DNA of 64,000 bases from Rhizobium sophorae (GTDB lineage: Bacteria > Pseudomonadota > Alphaproteobacteria > Rhizobiales > Rhizobiaceae), in assembly GCF_013087515.1 (NCBI RefSeq), contig NZ_JABFCN010000048.1:62001-126000 (forward strand), read 5' to 3'. The position numbers were made by a program, and so were the translations under genes. The notes below the pieces were generated by a model. The model was not told the DNA's origin. It ran no database searches and saw only the letters and a program-made list of their open reading frames with translations. Of this stretch, positions 34,678 through 43,637 are shown piece by piece (position 1 is the first letter of the stretch; every line of letters begins with the position of its first letter).

Positions 34678-34703
34678 GGCCCGGCCACAGTGTCGGGCCT
34701 TTT
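34678..34703 (+). terminator. Rho-independent terminator after gnd
   Basis: GGCCCG (34678-34683) pairs with CGGGCC (34694-34699), followed by TTTT. It lies 22 bases after the gnd stop. Confidence 0.8.
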
Positions 34704-34738
34704 GCTGAGATGCTGCGGCCGAGAACCCGGAGATCTAA

Positions 34739-35497
34739 TTGACGAGCATTCGGATAGCCGCCGCGCAGACGCCGGAATTTCGGGAAAATGTCGAGGCGGC
34801 ACTGGATTATGCCTGCGGGATGGCTGCTCGTGCCGAGGCTGAGGGTGTTGCCCTGCTGGTCTTTCCCGAAGGTTTTCTGCAAGGCTACCTGACCGATGAA
34901 GCATCGGCGCGGCGGGTTGCCCTCGATCTCGCGTCTTCCGAGTTCGCGGCGATTCTGGATCGGTTGCCGAAGTCGGGACCGGTGCTGGTCATGGGGCTGA
35001 TCGAGATCGATGACGAGCGATTGTTCAACACCGCCGTCGTCGTCGAGCGCGGCATTCTCCTCGGCCGTTACAGGAAGGCCCACCTGTTGGGCGGCGAACG
35101 GGCTTTCGAGGCTGGAAAGGAGAGCCCGCTCTTTGCGATCGGTGCCCTGCGCTTCGGGATAAACATCTGCTACGACACCAATTTTCCGGAGGCAGCCGCA
35201 AAGGTCGCCGCGTCTGGTGCATCGCTGATCTTATGCCTGTCCAACAACATGATGCCACGGGAGAAGGCGGAAATATTCAAGCCTCTGCATAATGCCGTTC
35301 GCGGTCAAAGATGCCGCGAGGCAGGCCTGTGGCTGATATCATCCGACGTGACAGGCGAGCGCGACGGACGCATCGCCTGGGGACCGACGGCCGTGCTGAA
35401 CCGGCAAGGGCAGGTCGTGGCGCAACTGCCGCTGGAGGAGCCCGGCTTGCTGCTCTTCGATTTTCCCTGCATAGCACCTGTGAACTATGGCGGTTGA
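34739..35497 (+). CDS. Carbon-nitrogen hydrolase (nitrilase superfamily)
   Basis: A 252-residue amidohydrolase with the Glu-Lys-Cys triad: Glu in LVFPEGFLQGY, Lys in LGRYRKAHLLGGE and Cys in FGINICYDTNFPE. Such enzymes hydrolyse amides, nitriles or carbamoyl groups; substrate unknown. Translation probably starts at TTG 34739 with GGAG 6 bases ahead. It is followed by an acetyltransferase gene 3 bases later, so the two are likely co-transcribed. Confidence 0.88.
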   Translation: MTSIRIAAAQTPEFRENVEAALDYACGMAARAEAEGVALLVFPEGFLQGYLTDEASARRVALDLASSEFAAILDRLPKSGPVLVMGLIEIDDERLFNTAVVVERGILLGRYRKAHLLGGERAFEAGKESPLFAIGALRFGINICYDTNFPEAAAKVAASGASLILCLSNNMMPREKAEIFKPLHNAVRGQRCREAGLWLISSDVTGERDGRIAWGPTAVLNRQGQVVAQLPLEEPGLLLFDFPCIAPVNYGG

Positions 35498-35503
35498 GGA
35501 TTG

Positions 35504-36004
35504 ATGGAGATGCTGATCCGATACGAAACGCCTGACGATATCGATGCGATCCATGAACTGACCTCGACCGCCTTCAAGCCGATGCCCTACAGCGACGGTA
35601 CGGAAGCGGAGATTGTCCGAAGACTTCGCGCGGCGGGCGATCTCAAGATATCGCTGGTGGCCGAGCAGGATGGCGAGATTCTCGGGCATGTCGCGTTTTC
35701 GCCGGTGACGATCAATGGCGCGCATGACGGCTGGTTCGGACTGGGGCCGATATCGGTCAAGCCGGAGAGACAGCGGCAGGGTATCGGCAAGGCGATGATT
35801 ACACGGGGTCTCGAATTGTTGAATGAGATGGGCGCCAGCGGATGTGCCCTGATCGGCAATCCTGAGATCTACAGCCGCGTCGGGTTCGGCAGCGACGGGC
35901 AACTGAAATACCTCGACCTCGATACGCGGCTCGTGCAGAGGATTGTCTTTCGCGGATCTCCGCCGAGCGGGACGTTGCAATTCGCCCCGGGATTTGAAAG
36001 CTAG
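35504..36004 (+). CDS. GNAT-family N-acetyltransferase (YhbS-like)
   Basis: About 166 residues with the GNAT acetyl-CoA site LGPISVKPERQRQGIGKAMI and later GASGCALIGNPEIYSRVGF, which places it near YhbS. The start could be ATG 35504 or 35510. The target is unknown, either a small molecule or a protein N-terminus. Co-directional with the C-N hydrolase. Confidence 0.85.
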   Translation: MEMLIRYETPDDIDAIHELTSTAFKPMPYSDGTEAEIVRRLRAAGDLKISLVAEQDGEILGHVAFSPVTINGAHDGWFGLGPISVKPERQRQGIGKAMITRGLELLNEMGASGCALIGNPEIYSRVGFGSDGQLKYLDLDTRLVQRIVFRGSPPSGTLQFAPGFES

Positions 36005-36060
36005 AATATTCCGTTCAACGGCCGAACATCCAAACCTAACCTGACAGAGAAGGCGACGAC

Positions 36061-36570
36061 ATGTCCGAAGCGGGCGCGATGACCATTCGAACCGAGCGTC
36101 TTAGGCTCCGCATGCCTGGTATCGACGATTTCGCCGCCTATGCTGAGATCATGGCGTCGCCGCGTTCCGTCGGAATGGGCGGTCCGTTCGATCTGCGCGC
36201 GGCTTGGGGAGGGTTCTGTCATGACGTGGCTCTCTGGCAGCTTTTCGGGCACGGAGCGCTGATGATCGAGCTTGGCGAAACCGGCGAATGCGTCGGTCAG
36301 GTGGGGATCAATCACGGACCGCTCTTTCCGGAGAAGGAGCTCGGCTGGTTCGTCTATGAGGGATATGAAGGCCGGGACTATGCGACCGAAGCGGCCTCGG
36401 CGTTACGGGACTGGGCCTTCGCGACGCTCAAGCTGCCATCGCTCGTCAGCTATATCGCTCCCTGGAATGCCTCATCCGTTGCCGTTGCGGAACGACTGGG
36501 CGCGCGTCTCGATCCCATAGCCCCCCGAGATGACCCTAAGGATCTAGTCTATCGTCACGTCGCTTCCTGA
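36061..36570 (+). CDS. GNAT-family N-acetyltransferase (RimJ/RimL-like)
   Basis: A 169-residue GNAT protein of the RimL subgroup: TERLRLRMPGIDDFAAYAEI at the N-terminus, WFVYEGYEGRDYATEAASAL for acetyl-CoA binding and SYIAPWNASSVAVAERLGAR near the end. Substrate unknown. It follows the YhbS-like gene by 56 bases in the same direction, but is not closely related to it. Confidence 0.85.
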   Translation: MSEAGAMTIRTERLRLRMPGIDDFAAYAEIMASPRSVGMGGPFDLRAAWGGFCHDVALWQLFGHGALMIELGETGECVGQVGINHGPLFPEKELGWFVYEGYEGRDYATEAASALRDWAFATLKLPSLVSYIAPWNASSVAVAERLGARLDPIAPRDDPKDLVYRHVAS

Positions 36571-36674
36571 ACGGAGAACATGATCCTGGGGGCACTGCGA
36601 CTGGTTGCAGAGGTCTCAGTCCCTACATGTTGATCAGTTAGGCAATCGGGCTCTGCAAGAGATCGGGATATCGG

Positions 36675-37292
36675 ATGACAGGCGAGAAGCGGGAACACTG
36701 GGACGAGGTCTACCGCACGAAACCTTCCGACAGCGTCAGCTGGTATCAGCCGACGCCCGGGCCTTCCTTGCGGGCGCTTGACGAGCTGCAACTGCCGGCC
36801 ACGGCCTCGCTGATCGATGTGGGCGGCGGCGCATCGAGCCTTGTCGACCGTCTTATCGAGCGCGGGTGGTCCGACCTCACCGTCCTCGACATCGCCGCGC
36901 CGGCGCTTGAGGTCGCCAAGGCGCGGCTGCGTGATGATGCCGCCCGGATCGCCTGGGTTGTTGCCGACGTGACGTCATGGCAGCCCGACCGCCATTACGA
37001 TGTGTGGCACGATCGCGCCGTTTTTCACTTCCTCACCGAGCCCGAGCAGCGGCTGGCCTATCGCCGCGCGCTCGAAACCGGCACGGCGCCGAGCAGCGTC
37101 GTGATCATGGCGACCTTTGGGCCGGACGGGCCGGAACGGTGCAGCGGCTTGCCGGTCCAGCGTTACGATGCGGTGGCGCTTGCGACCGAATTCTCGTCCA
37201 CCTTCGCGCTTCAGCGCGACTGGCGCGAGGAGCACGCAACACCCGCTGGTGGCCGGCAGTCGTTCCAGTGGTGCGTTTTTCGGAGGCGCTAA
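36675..37292 (+). CDS. Class I SAM-dependent methyltransferase
   Basis: A 205-residue protein with motif I SLIDVGGGASSLVDRLI, motif II LTVLDIAAPALEVAKARL and WHDRAVFHFLTEPEQRLAYRRAL. The opening EHWDEVYRTKPSDSVSWYQ is typical of a small-methyltransferase subgroup related to thiopurine/tellurite methyltransferases. Target unknown. It converges on the disrupted ATPase gene, whose frame overlaps its last bases. Confidence 0.85.
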   Translation: MTGEKREHWDEVYRTKPSDSVSWYQPTPGPSLRALDELQLPATASLIDVGGGASSLVDRLIERGWSDLTVLDIAAPALEVAKARLRDDAARIAWVVADVTSWQPDRHYDVWHDRAVFHFLTEPEQRLAYRRALETGTAPSSVVIMATFGPDGPERCSGLPVQRYDAVALATEFSSTFALQRDWREEHATPAGGRQSFQWCVFRRR

Positions 37293-37301
37293 CGATCTCG
37301 T

Positions 37302-37846
37302 CTACTGCCGCCTCGGTTCCCGAGAGAGGCAGTCGACGATGAAATCCGCCCGGTCGGCGACCGCGATTTTCGGCAGCATGACGATGTCATAGCCGAGCGT
37401 CGGATAGACGGCGGCAAGTCGATCATATTCGGCGACCGCCTCGTCGAAGCCATGGCGCCGCTCGGGGTCGGTCGTGTAGATTTCGGCCATGGCGGCGTGA
37501 TAAAAATCCTCGGGTGATAACGGTGGGCGGCGCCCAATTTTTCCAGGATCGGTTCTCCGGTCAGGTGCTGCAACGCTGCCGCCGCATCGATCAGCCCGCG
37601 ATCGAAGAACGTCCAGCCGGTCTGCTCACGCGCCGTCGTGTGGTCAGCCATCGCCCTCTCGATCGCGCGGCGGGCAAAGGCCGCCATGTCGACCCAGGGC
37701 AGGGCTGCGCCGTCGCCTTCGAGTTCCTGTTTGACGATCCGTCGGCCGGGCTCTTCGACGACGGCATGACCGCGGGCGCCAAGTTCCGCCAGCAGCGTCG
37801 ATTTTCCGCCGCCAGAACATCCCGAAATCAAGACCGACCTGTTCAT
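37302..37846 (-). pseudogene. AAA/P-loop ATPase gene disrupted by a one-base frameshift
   Basis: The N-terminal part from ATG 37846 has the P-loop ISGCSGGGKSTLL, EPGRRIVKQE and FFDRGLIDAAAAL. The frame reads correctly to PRIFITPPW near 37487 and then leaves the family sequence. The expected continuation AEIYTTDPERRHGFDEAV ... VDCLSREP is present in another frame (37490 to 37302). Restoring one missing base at about 37486-37487 (TGGCC for TGGGCC) would rejoin them into roughly 181 residues. It is either a real pseudogene or a sequencing error. A good GGGAG site precedes the start. Confidence 0.75.
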
Positions 37847-37861
37847 GATCCAGCTCCCGTC

Positions 37862-38938
37862 TCAGGCGGCCCGTCGGGCGCGCGCCAGGCCGTGGTCCAC
37901 GAGGCGGTCGATGATTTCGGCGTAGGTGACACCACTTGCCGCCATGGCCTTGGGATACATGCTGATATCGGTAAAGCCGGGGATGGTATTGATTTCATTG
38001 ACGAGGAAACGCATGTCATCCGTCAGGAAGAAGTCGATGCGGGCCATGCCGTCGCAACCGACGGCCCGGAAGGCTCTTGCGGCCACGTCGCGCATGGCGG
38101 CCTCGACCTCCTGCGGCAGTTCGGCCGGCACTTTCAGCGCCGCACCTTTCTCGTCGATATATTTGGCATCGTAACTGTAAAAGCCGTGGCATTCCGCCGG
38201 CACGATCTCGCCCGGCCGGGAGACGAAGAGTTCTCCTGCCGCATCCTCCAGCACGCTGAATTCGATCTCACGGCCGCGCACGAATTCCTCGGCGAGCAGT
38301 GTGCGATCGTGGCGGAAGGCCTCAGTAAGGGCTGGCGCGAATTCCTTGCTGGCATGGACCTTGGCGACACCGACCGACGATCCCTGGCGCGCAGGCTTGA
38401 TGAAGAGCGGCAGGCCGAGTTCACCTTCCAAGGCTGCCAGTGAAGGGGCCGCACCCTGATGGATCGTCACCGCGCGCGCCACCGGCAGGCCCGCCGCCCT
38501 CAGCAGGCGTTTGGCGATGTCCTTGTCGAGCGCTGCGGCGGAACCCAGGATGCCACAGCCGGCGAGCGGCACGCGGGCCACCTCCGCCGCACCCTGTACC
38601 GATCCGTCTTCGCCATGCGGGCCGTGCAACACGGGAAAAAGGATGTCGATCTTCGCCAGCTCATGCGGCGCACCATGAGCCGGGATCGCCAGCATCCGGC
38701 CGCGCCCACCCGGCACCAGGCAGATTTCCGTGTCCGATGAAGGTGTCGCCAGCACGCCATCCTCAAAACTGCTTAGCAGCCATTGTCCGTCGCGGGTGAT
38801 GAAGACAGGGATGGCGTCGTATTTCTCGGGCTTGAGCGCGCCCATGACATTGGTTGCCGAGAGCACGGAAACCTCATGCTCGGCCGAGCGGCCGCCGAAG
38901 AGCACGACAATGCGCAGCCTGTTTGGGGATGGGGTCAT
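37862..38938 (-). CDS. ddl: D-alanine-D-alanine ligase
   Basis: Makes the D-Ala-D-Ala dipeptide of peptidoglycan from D-alanine and ATP. It has 358 residues from ATG 38938, with GGAGG ahead. Motifs: FGGRSAEHEVSVLSA near the start, FPVLHGPHGEDGSVQG, PLFIKPARQGSSVGV, and MARIDFFLTDDMRFLVNEINTIPGFTDISMYP. It is isolated from a mur/fts division cluster, so it is likely a second, stand-alone ligase of the DdlA type. A C39-like gene lies 35 bases upstream on the same strand. Confidence 0.94.
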   Translation of the reverse strand: MTPSPNRLRIVVLFGGRSAEHEVSVLSATNVMGALKPEKYDAIPVFITRDGQWLLSSFEDGVLATPSSDTEICLVPGGRGRMLAIPAHGAPHELAKIDILFPVLHGPHGEDGSVQGAAEVARVPLAGCGILGSAAALDKDIAKRLLRAAGLPVARAVTIHQGAAPSLAALEGELGLPLFIKPARQGSSVGVAKVHASKEFAPALTEAFRHDRTLLAEEFVRGREIEFSVLEDAAGELFVSRPGEIVPAECHGFYSYDAKYIDEKGAALKVPAELPQEVEAAMRDVAARAFRAVGCDGMARIDFFLTDDMRFLVNEINTIPGFTDISMYPKAMAASGVTYAEIIDRLVDHGLARARRAA

Positions 38939-38973
38939 GAGAGCCTCCAAAACGATCTGGTGTTGGAAAAGGG

Positions 38974-39588
38974 TCAGGCGTCGACCGATATGCCGCGATT
39001 GGCGTAGAAACGGTCGAAGATGGCAAGCGGCAGCGTCACATCGGCCTGGCTCGCCGCGTCGTGGCCGGACGGGTTGTGAAAGCGGATTGTTTCATCGCTG
39101 GCTGCCGTCACCAGCACCAGGTGTCCGCCTTTCGACGGCGGCTCGCGCTCCGGCCAGCGGATGCCCGAGTTCACCGAGGCGATGAAAAAGCGGCGCTTCG
39201 ACAGTAGCTCGGGAATGGCCGATGTCTCGACGCCGGTCATCGTCTCCGCGCTAAGCCCGAAACGGTCGGCGATGAAGCGGACGAAGGGCGCGTAGACCAG
39301 CCCTTTGATCGAGGCATCGATCTCGTTGACGACATAACCGCCATAACGAGTGCAGGCGCGAGCAAGCTCGAGTGTCGGATGGATCTCGCCGCGGGCAGCA
39401 AGGATCATCTTCAGGCAGGCCATGCCGCAGATATTGACCGCCCAGCGCGCATATTCCTCGATGGTTGCGGCCCCCGAATGGCGCCAGAGCGGATCGCTGA
39501 GCAGAGCCTGCGATCCCTCGGCAAGCACCGGCAACGTCATGCCGGGTGTTTCCCATTGGCTGAAATAGGGCACGCCGCTCTGCTGCAT
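38974..39588 (-). CDS. Peptidase C39-like domain protein
   Basis: A 204-residue protein without signal peptide. It has VPYFSQW at the start, a possible catalytic Cys in VNICGMACLKMIL and a His in GGHLVLVTAASD, followed by IRFHNPSGH, resembling the C39-like papain-fold family. It is probably transcribed with the downstream ddl gene (gap 35 bases). A role trimming peptides or in wall metabolism is a guess. It is divergent from a LysR gene, which may regulate the pair. Confidence 0.75.
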   Translation of the reverse strand: MQQSGVPYFSQWETPGMTLPVLAEGSQALLSDPLWRHSGAATIEEYARWAVNICGMACLKMILAARGEIHPTLELARACTRYGGYVVNEIDASIKGLVYAPFVRFIADRFGLSAETMTGVETSAIPELLSKRRFFIASVNSGIRWPEREPPSKGGHLVLVTAASDETIRFHNPSGHDAASQADVTLPLAIFDRFYANRGISVDA

Positions 39589-39764
39589 CCTGTCGATATC
39601 CCCCGTGACTCGTCTCTTGAGATGGCGGGCAATCTTGGCTTTTTTCGAACCGATGCCCCGCTTGCGAATCCAAAGACTAAGGTGCAGTTTTCTTCAGGTC
39701 CACTTAATTAAAATAAGCATATAGGTTAGAAATTATGGCCGATTGATCGACCGGAGAAACGGGC

Positions 39765-40661
39765 TTGGATTTCTTCCGATTGCGCACACTTCGCGAGCTC
39801 TCGCGCCGCGAGACGATGGCTGCGGTCGCCGACGCGCTCGGCATTTCCTCATCGGCCGTTTCCCAGCAGATCGCCCAACTGGAGGACGAAGTCGGCATTG
39901 CGCTCGTCGAGCGGCGCGGGCGAGGGGTGACGCTGACACCGGCCGGCCACCGGCTCGTCCTGCATGCCGACCGGATATTCGGCATTGTCGAGGAAGCCAA
40001 GACCGATATTGCCGAGTTGCAGAATATCGTCGCCGGCGACCTGAGGATCGCCACCCAACCATCCGCGGCTTCCTCCTTCATTCCCGCTGCGATGCGCCAG
40101 CTCGCCATCGACCATCCGCATCTCGACATCGTCATGACGACGATGGGACCCGCCGAAGGCGTGGCAGCGCTCCGGGCCTGGCAGGCCGATATCGTCATTG
40201 CCGACGACATATCGTTCGATCCCCATACGCTGGAGGGCGCGGCCGACACGCTGTTTCTGTGCCGCGACCAGCTCTTCGTGCTTCTGCCCGCTGGCCACAG
40301 GCTGGAGAGCGAGCCCGTCATCGAACTCGCACAGCTGAGGGATGACCATTGGGCGCTCGACGTCGCTTCCAGCGCCTATTCCATGGCCATCCGCCAGGCC
40401 TGCCGCGACATCGGTTTCGAGCCCGTCATCAACGGCTTCAGCGACAGTTTCGAAGTCGTGTTCGCGCTTGTCGAAGCCGGATGCTCGATTTCGGTGATGC
40501 CCGGACTGTCGCTTCGGGACTTCGGTGGAGCGCTGGTCGTCAAGCCGCTGGCGCCATCCACCTACCGGGGCATCTATGGCATCACACGGCGCGGCGAGGG
40601 TCGCAACCCGAAGATCGCGGCGGTGCTCGAACAACTGGTAAAGAGCGCGCCGCGGGATTGA
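39765..40661 (+). CDS. LysR-family transcriptional regulator
   Basis: A 298-residue LysR protein. The N-terminal winged HTH is RLRTLRELSRRETMAAVADALGISSSAVSQQIAQLEDEVG, and the substrate-binding domain follows from about residue 90 (GDLRIATQPSAASSFIPAAM). It appears to start at TTG 39765 with GGAGA upstream. It is divergently arranged with the C39-ddl pair across 176 bases, which hold an AT-rich segment near 39705-39735. Confidence 0.88.
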   Translation: MDFFRLRTLRELSRRETMAAVADALGISSSAVSQQIAQLEDEVGIALVERRGRGVTLTPAGHRLVLHADRIFGIVEEAKTDIAELQNIVAGDLRIATQPSAASSFIPAAMRQLAIDHPHLDIVMTTMGPAEGVAALRAWQADIVIADDISFDPHTLEGAADTLFLCRDQLFVLLPAGHRLESEPVIELAQLRDDHWALDVASSAYSMAIRQACRDIGFEPVINGFSDSFEVVFALVEAGCSISVMPGLSLRDFGGALVVKPLAPSTYRGIYGITRRGEGRNPKIAAVLEQLVKSAPRD

Positions 40662-41063
40662 ACAGATCCTGATTTTCGCGCGAATGCCCTCTTGGCAGGA
40701 GCGATCATATCGGGCACTCTTGGATCATGACTATGGCAACTCAAGCAGCAGACGTCCGCGCACGCGACGCCCGACTTACCACCACGGCCTCCTGATCGGA
40801 GCCGGGTTAACACTGTCGTTCGCTTTCTCCTTGCCCTGAGTCACCGTCCATGGACACCAGATCGTTTCCGACGTCACATCGCGTTTTTTTCGTCCGGAGC
40901 GTCGCGCAGACGTCCTGTGCCGCAACTCCGCACGCGTTTCGACTTAGCCGCGGCTGCCGGACATCACCGGAGCACCGGCAGCCGTAGCTGCTCCTGAACC
41001 AAAGAATACCTCTCATCTTCAGAACACGCCGCCGCCAGAGCCGGCCGGCGCCAGGAGTAATGC
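40662..41063 (+). other. Leader region of the leucyl-tRNA synthetase gene
   Basis: About 400 bases without a clear gene. A possible short leader ORF lies at 40727-40795 (22 codons, ending RLTTTAS) with a weak ribosome site. A T-run sits at 40884-40890 and a perfect hairpin at 40951-40984. I see no T-box features, which would in any case be unexpected in an alphaproteobacterium. Confidence 0.5.
40951..40984 (+). promoter_or_regulatory. Perfect 10-bp hairpin in the leuS-like leader
   Basis: CGGCTGCCGG (40951-40960) pairs exactly with CCGGCAGCCG (40975-40984) around a 14-nt loop. No T-tract follows, so it is not a standard terminator. It lies 80 bases before the start codon and could be an attenuator element or an operator. 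Confidence 0.55.
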
Positions 41064-43580
41064 ATGCCTTATGATCCCACAAAGATCGAACCGAAGTGGC
41101 AGGCCTATTGGGCCGACCACCATATCTTCCGAGCGGAAATCGATCTGGCTAGGCCGAAATTCTACGCACTCGACATGTTCCCATATCCTTCCGGTGCGGG
41201 CCTGCATGTCGGCCATCCCCTCGGCTATACGGCCACTGATATAACGTGCCGCTACAAACGCATGCGCGGCTTCAATGTCTTGCATCCCATGGGATGGGAC
41301 AGTTTCGGCCTGCCGGCGGAGCGCCACGCGATGCGGACTGGTGTGCATCCCGATATCACGACGAAGCGCAATATCGAGACGTTTCGCGGGCAGGTGCAGA
41401 GGCTGGGCTTCTCCTATGACTGGAGTCGCGAGTTTGCCACCACCGACCCCGCCTATGTGCGCTGGACGCAGTGGATCTTCCTGAAGCTGTTCGAGAAGGG
41501 CCTGGCCTATCAGGCGGAGGTCGAAGTCAACTGGTGCCCGGCCCAGAACGCGGTGCTCGCCGACGAGGAGGTCAAGGACGGGCGTTACGTCGAGACCGGC
41601 GATCCCGTCATTCGCCGCAGGATGCGCCAGTGGATGCTGCGCATCACGGCCTATGCCGATCGGCTGCTGCAGGGACTGGACGGCCTCGATTGGCCCGAAA
41701 ACCTGAAAACCATGCAGCGCAACTGGATCGGGCGTTCTGAAGGGGCCGAAATCCGCTTTTCGCTCGGGCATGGCACGGAGGGCATCACCGTCTTCACGAC
41801 GCGCCCCGAGACCCTGTTCGGAGCAAGCTATATCGTCCTTGCGCCGGAGCATCCTGCAGTTGCCGCCATCGTCGAGCCGGAAATGCGCGAGGCGGTGGCC
41901 GCCTATATTGCCGAGGCCGAAGGATTGGAAGAGACGGTGAGGGCCGATGCCGGGCGCGAGAAGACGGGCGTCTTCACCGGCGCCTACGCCGTCAATCCTG
42001 CCAACGGCGCCCGGCTGCCAATCTGGGTGGCCGATTACGTGCTGGCTGGCTACGGCACCGGCGCCCTGATGGCGGTGCCGGCTCATGACGCGCGCGACTA
42101 CGCCTTTGCCCATGCGCACGAGCTGCCGATCATTCGCGTGATCGACAGTGCGGACGATATCGAAAAGGCGGCGTTTGAGGGCGAGGGGGCGATCGTCAAC
42201 TCCGGCTTCCTGAATGGTCTGGCCTCGCCGGAGGCTAGGAAAGCCATCATCGCCTGGCTGCAGGCGAACGGCGCGGGCTGGCAGAAGGTTACCTATCGCC
42301 TGCGTGATTGGCTGTTCTCCCGCCAGCGCTACTGGGGCGAGCCGATACCGGTGCTGCATCTGGCGGACGGCTCGGTGATACCACTGCCCGAGGAATGCCT
42401 GCCGCTGCTGCCGCCTGAACTGGACGACTACGCTCCGACGCCGGATGGCGAACCGCCGCTTGCCCGTGCGCAGGCCTGGGTCGAAACGATCGTGCCGGGC
42501 ACCGACATTCCGGCACGGCGGGAGACCAACACGATGCCGCAATGGGCGGGCTCCTGCTGGTATTATCTCAGATTCCTCGATCCGGAGAACACCAGCGAAC
42601 TCGTCGGGCGCGAGGCCGAGCGCTACTGGATGCCGGTCGATCTCTATGTCGGCGGCGCCGAGCACGCGGTCCTGCATCTGCTCTATGCCCGCTTCTGGCA
42701 TAAGGTGCTCTACGACATCGGCGTCGTTTCGACGGAAGAGCCGTTCCAGCGGCTGTTCAACCAGGGCATGATCCTTGCTCATTCCTACCGCGATGCGGCG
42801 GGCCGGTATTGTGCGCCGTCGTCCGTCGTCGAAGAGGAGGGCAGATGGTTCGCTGGGTCGGTCGAAGTGCAGCGCGCCGTCGAGAAGATGTCGAAGTCGC
42901 GGCTGAACGTTGTTAACCCCGACGATGTCGTCCGTCAGTTCGGGGCCGACGCCTTACGCCTGTACGAGATGTTCATGGGACCTCTGGACGCGGCAAAACC
43001 CTGGCAGACCGCTGGCGTGATCGGCGTGCGTCGGTTTCTGGAGCGTGCCTGGCGCATTGTCTGCGACGAGAGCGATGGACTCTCTCCAGTGGTGCTGGAG
43101 GCGGCCCCCAGCCCGCAGCTTCTGCGCTTGCGCCACCAGACGGTGAAGACCGTGACGGCGGATATCGAAGCAATTCGGTTCAATACCGCGGTTTCCCGGC
43201 TGATGGAACTGGCCAACGCACTGACGGCGGAAGCAGTGCGTCCGCGCGAAGTGGTGGAGACATTCGTGCTGTTGCTCGCACCCTTTGCGCCTCACATCGC
43301 GGAGGAGTTATGGAGCAAGCTTGGTCACGGGGAAACACTGACATGGGTTTCCTGGCCGACCTTCGATCCCGCAATGATCGAGATGGAGACCCGCGAATAT
43401 GTCGTGCAGATCAACGGCAAGGTTCGCCACCGCTTCGAAGCCGCCGCCGATCTCGGCGAGGCGCTGCTTGCAGCGGCGCGATCCGAACCTTCAGTTATGG
43501 CCTTGCTCGACGGCAAAACGGTGGTAAAGGAAGTTCTGGTCCCGGGGCGACTGGTGAATTTCGTCGTCGAAGACCTGTGA
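41064..43580 (+). CDS. Leucyl-tRNA synthetase, non-proteobacterial type (likely second copy)
   Basis: Class I synthetase of 838 residues. It has HVGH (residues 48-51) for HIGH and KMSKS (608-612), plus the CP1 editing domain with TTRPETLFGASY and GTGALMAVPAHDARDY. HPLGYTATDITCRYKRM, WCPAQNAVLADEEVKDG and MRQWMLRITAYADRLL resemble Firmicutes/Bacteroidetes/Planctomycetes LeuRS. The rhizobial housekeeping LeuRS, as I recall it, is about 876 residues and begins differently. It stands alone between regulators, which suggests acquisition by transfer. Extra LeuRS copies can confer resistance to LeuRS-targeting toxins, as in agrocin 84 producers; that role here is only a hypothesis. Confidence 0.9.
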   Translation: MPYDPTKIEPKWQAYWADHHIFRAEIDLARPKFYALDMFPYPSGAGLHVGHPLGYTATDITCRYKRMRGFNVLHPMGWDSFGLPAERHAMRTGVHPDITTKRNIETFRGQVQRLGFSYDWSREFATTDPAYVRWTQWIFLKLFEKGLAYQAEVEVNWCPAQNAVLADEEVKDGRYVETGDPVIRRRMRQWMLRITAYADRLLQGLDGLDWPENLKTMQRNWIGRSEGAEIRFSLGHGTEGITVFTTRPETLFGASYIVLAPEHPAVAAIVEPEMREAVAAYIAEAEGLEETVRADAGREKTGVFTGAYAVNPANGARLPIWVADYVLAGYGTGALMAVPAHDARDYAFAHAHELPIIRVIDSADDIEKAAFEGEGAIVNSGFLNGLASPEARKAIIAWLQANGAGWQKVTYRLRDWLFSRQRYWGEPIPVLHLADGSVIPLPEECLPLLPPELDDYAPTPDGEPPLARAQAWVETIVPGTDIPARRETNTMPQWAGSCWYYLRFLDPENTSELVGREAERYWMPVDLYVGGAEHAVLHLLYARFWHKVLYDIGVVSTEEPFQRLFNQGMILAHSYRDAAGRYCAPSSVVEEEGRWFAGSVEVQRAVEKMSKSRLNVVNPDDVVRQFGADALRLYEMFMGPLDAAKPWQTAGVIGVRRFLERAWRIVCDESDGLSPVVLEAAPSPQLLRLRHQTVKTVTADIEAIRFNTAVSRLMELANALTAEAVRPREVVETFVLLLAPFAPHIAEELWSKLGHGETLTWVSWPTFDPAMIEMETREYVVQINGKVRHRFEAAADLGEALLAAARSEPSVMALLDGKTVVKEVLVPGRLVNFVVEDL

Positions 43581-43637
43581 TGATCCAAAGCGGATCGTCG
43601 GACTTCAGCCCGACGGTCCGTTCCTTCAACCGACCGC

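Noticed and set aside
32994..34904. Very long minus-strand open frame joining the AraC gene to the antisense of gnd (900 residues in total)
   Set aside because: The upstream two thirds are antisense to a clear gnd gene and show low-complexity charged sequence typical of high-GC shadow frames; only 32202-32993 looks like real protein.
40662..41063. T-box riboswitch upstream of the LeuRS gene
   Set aside because: No T-box consensus or specifier-loop architecture was found, and T-boxes are not expected in alphaproteobacteria.
41019..42782. 587-residue minus-strand frame opposite the LeuRS gene
   Set aside because: Antisense of conserved synthetase motifs and without own motifs or ribosome site.
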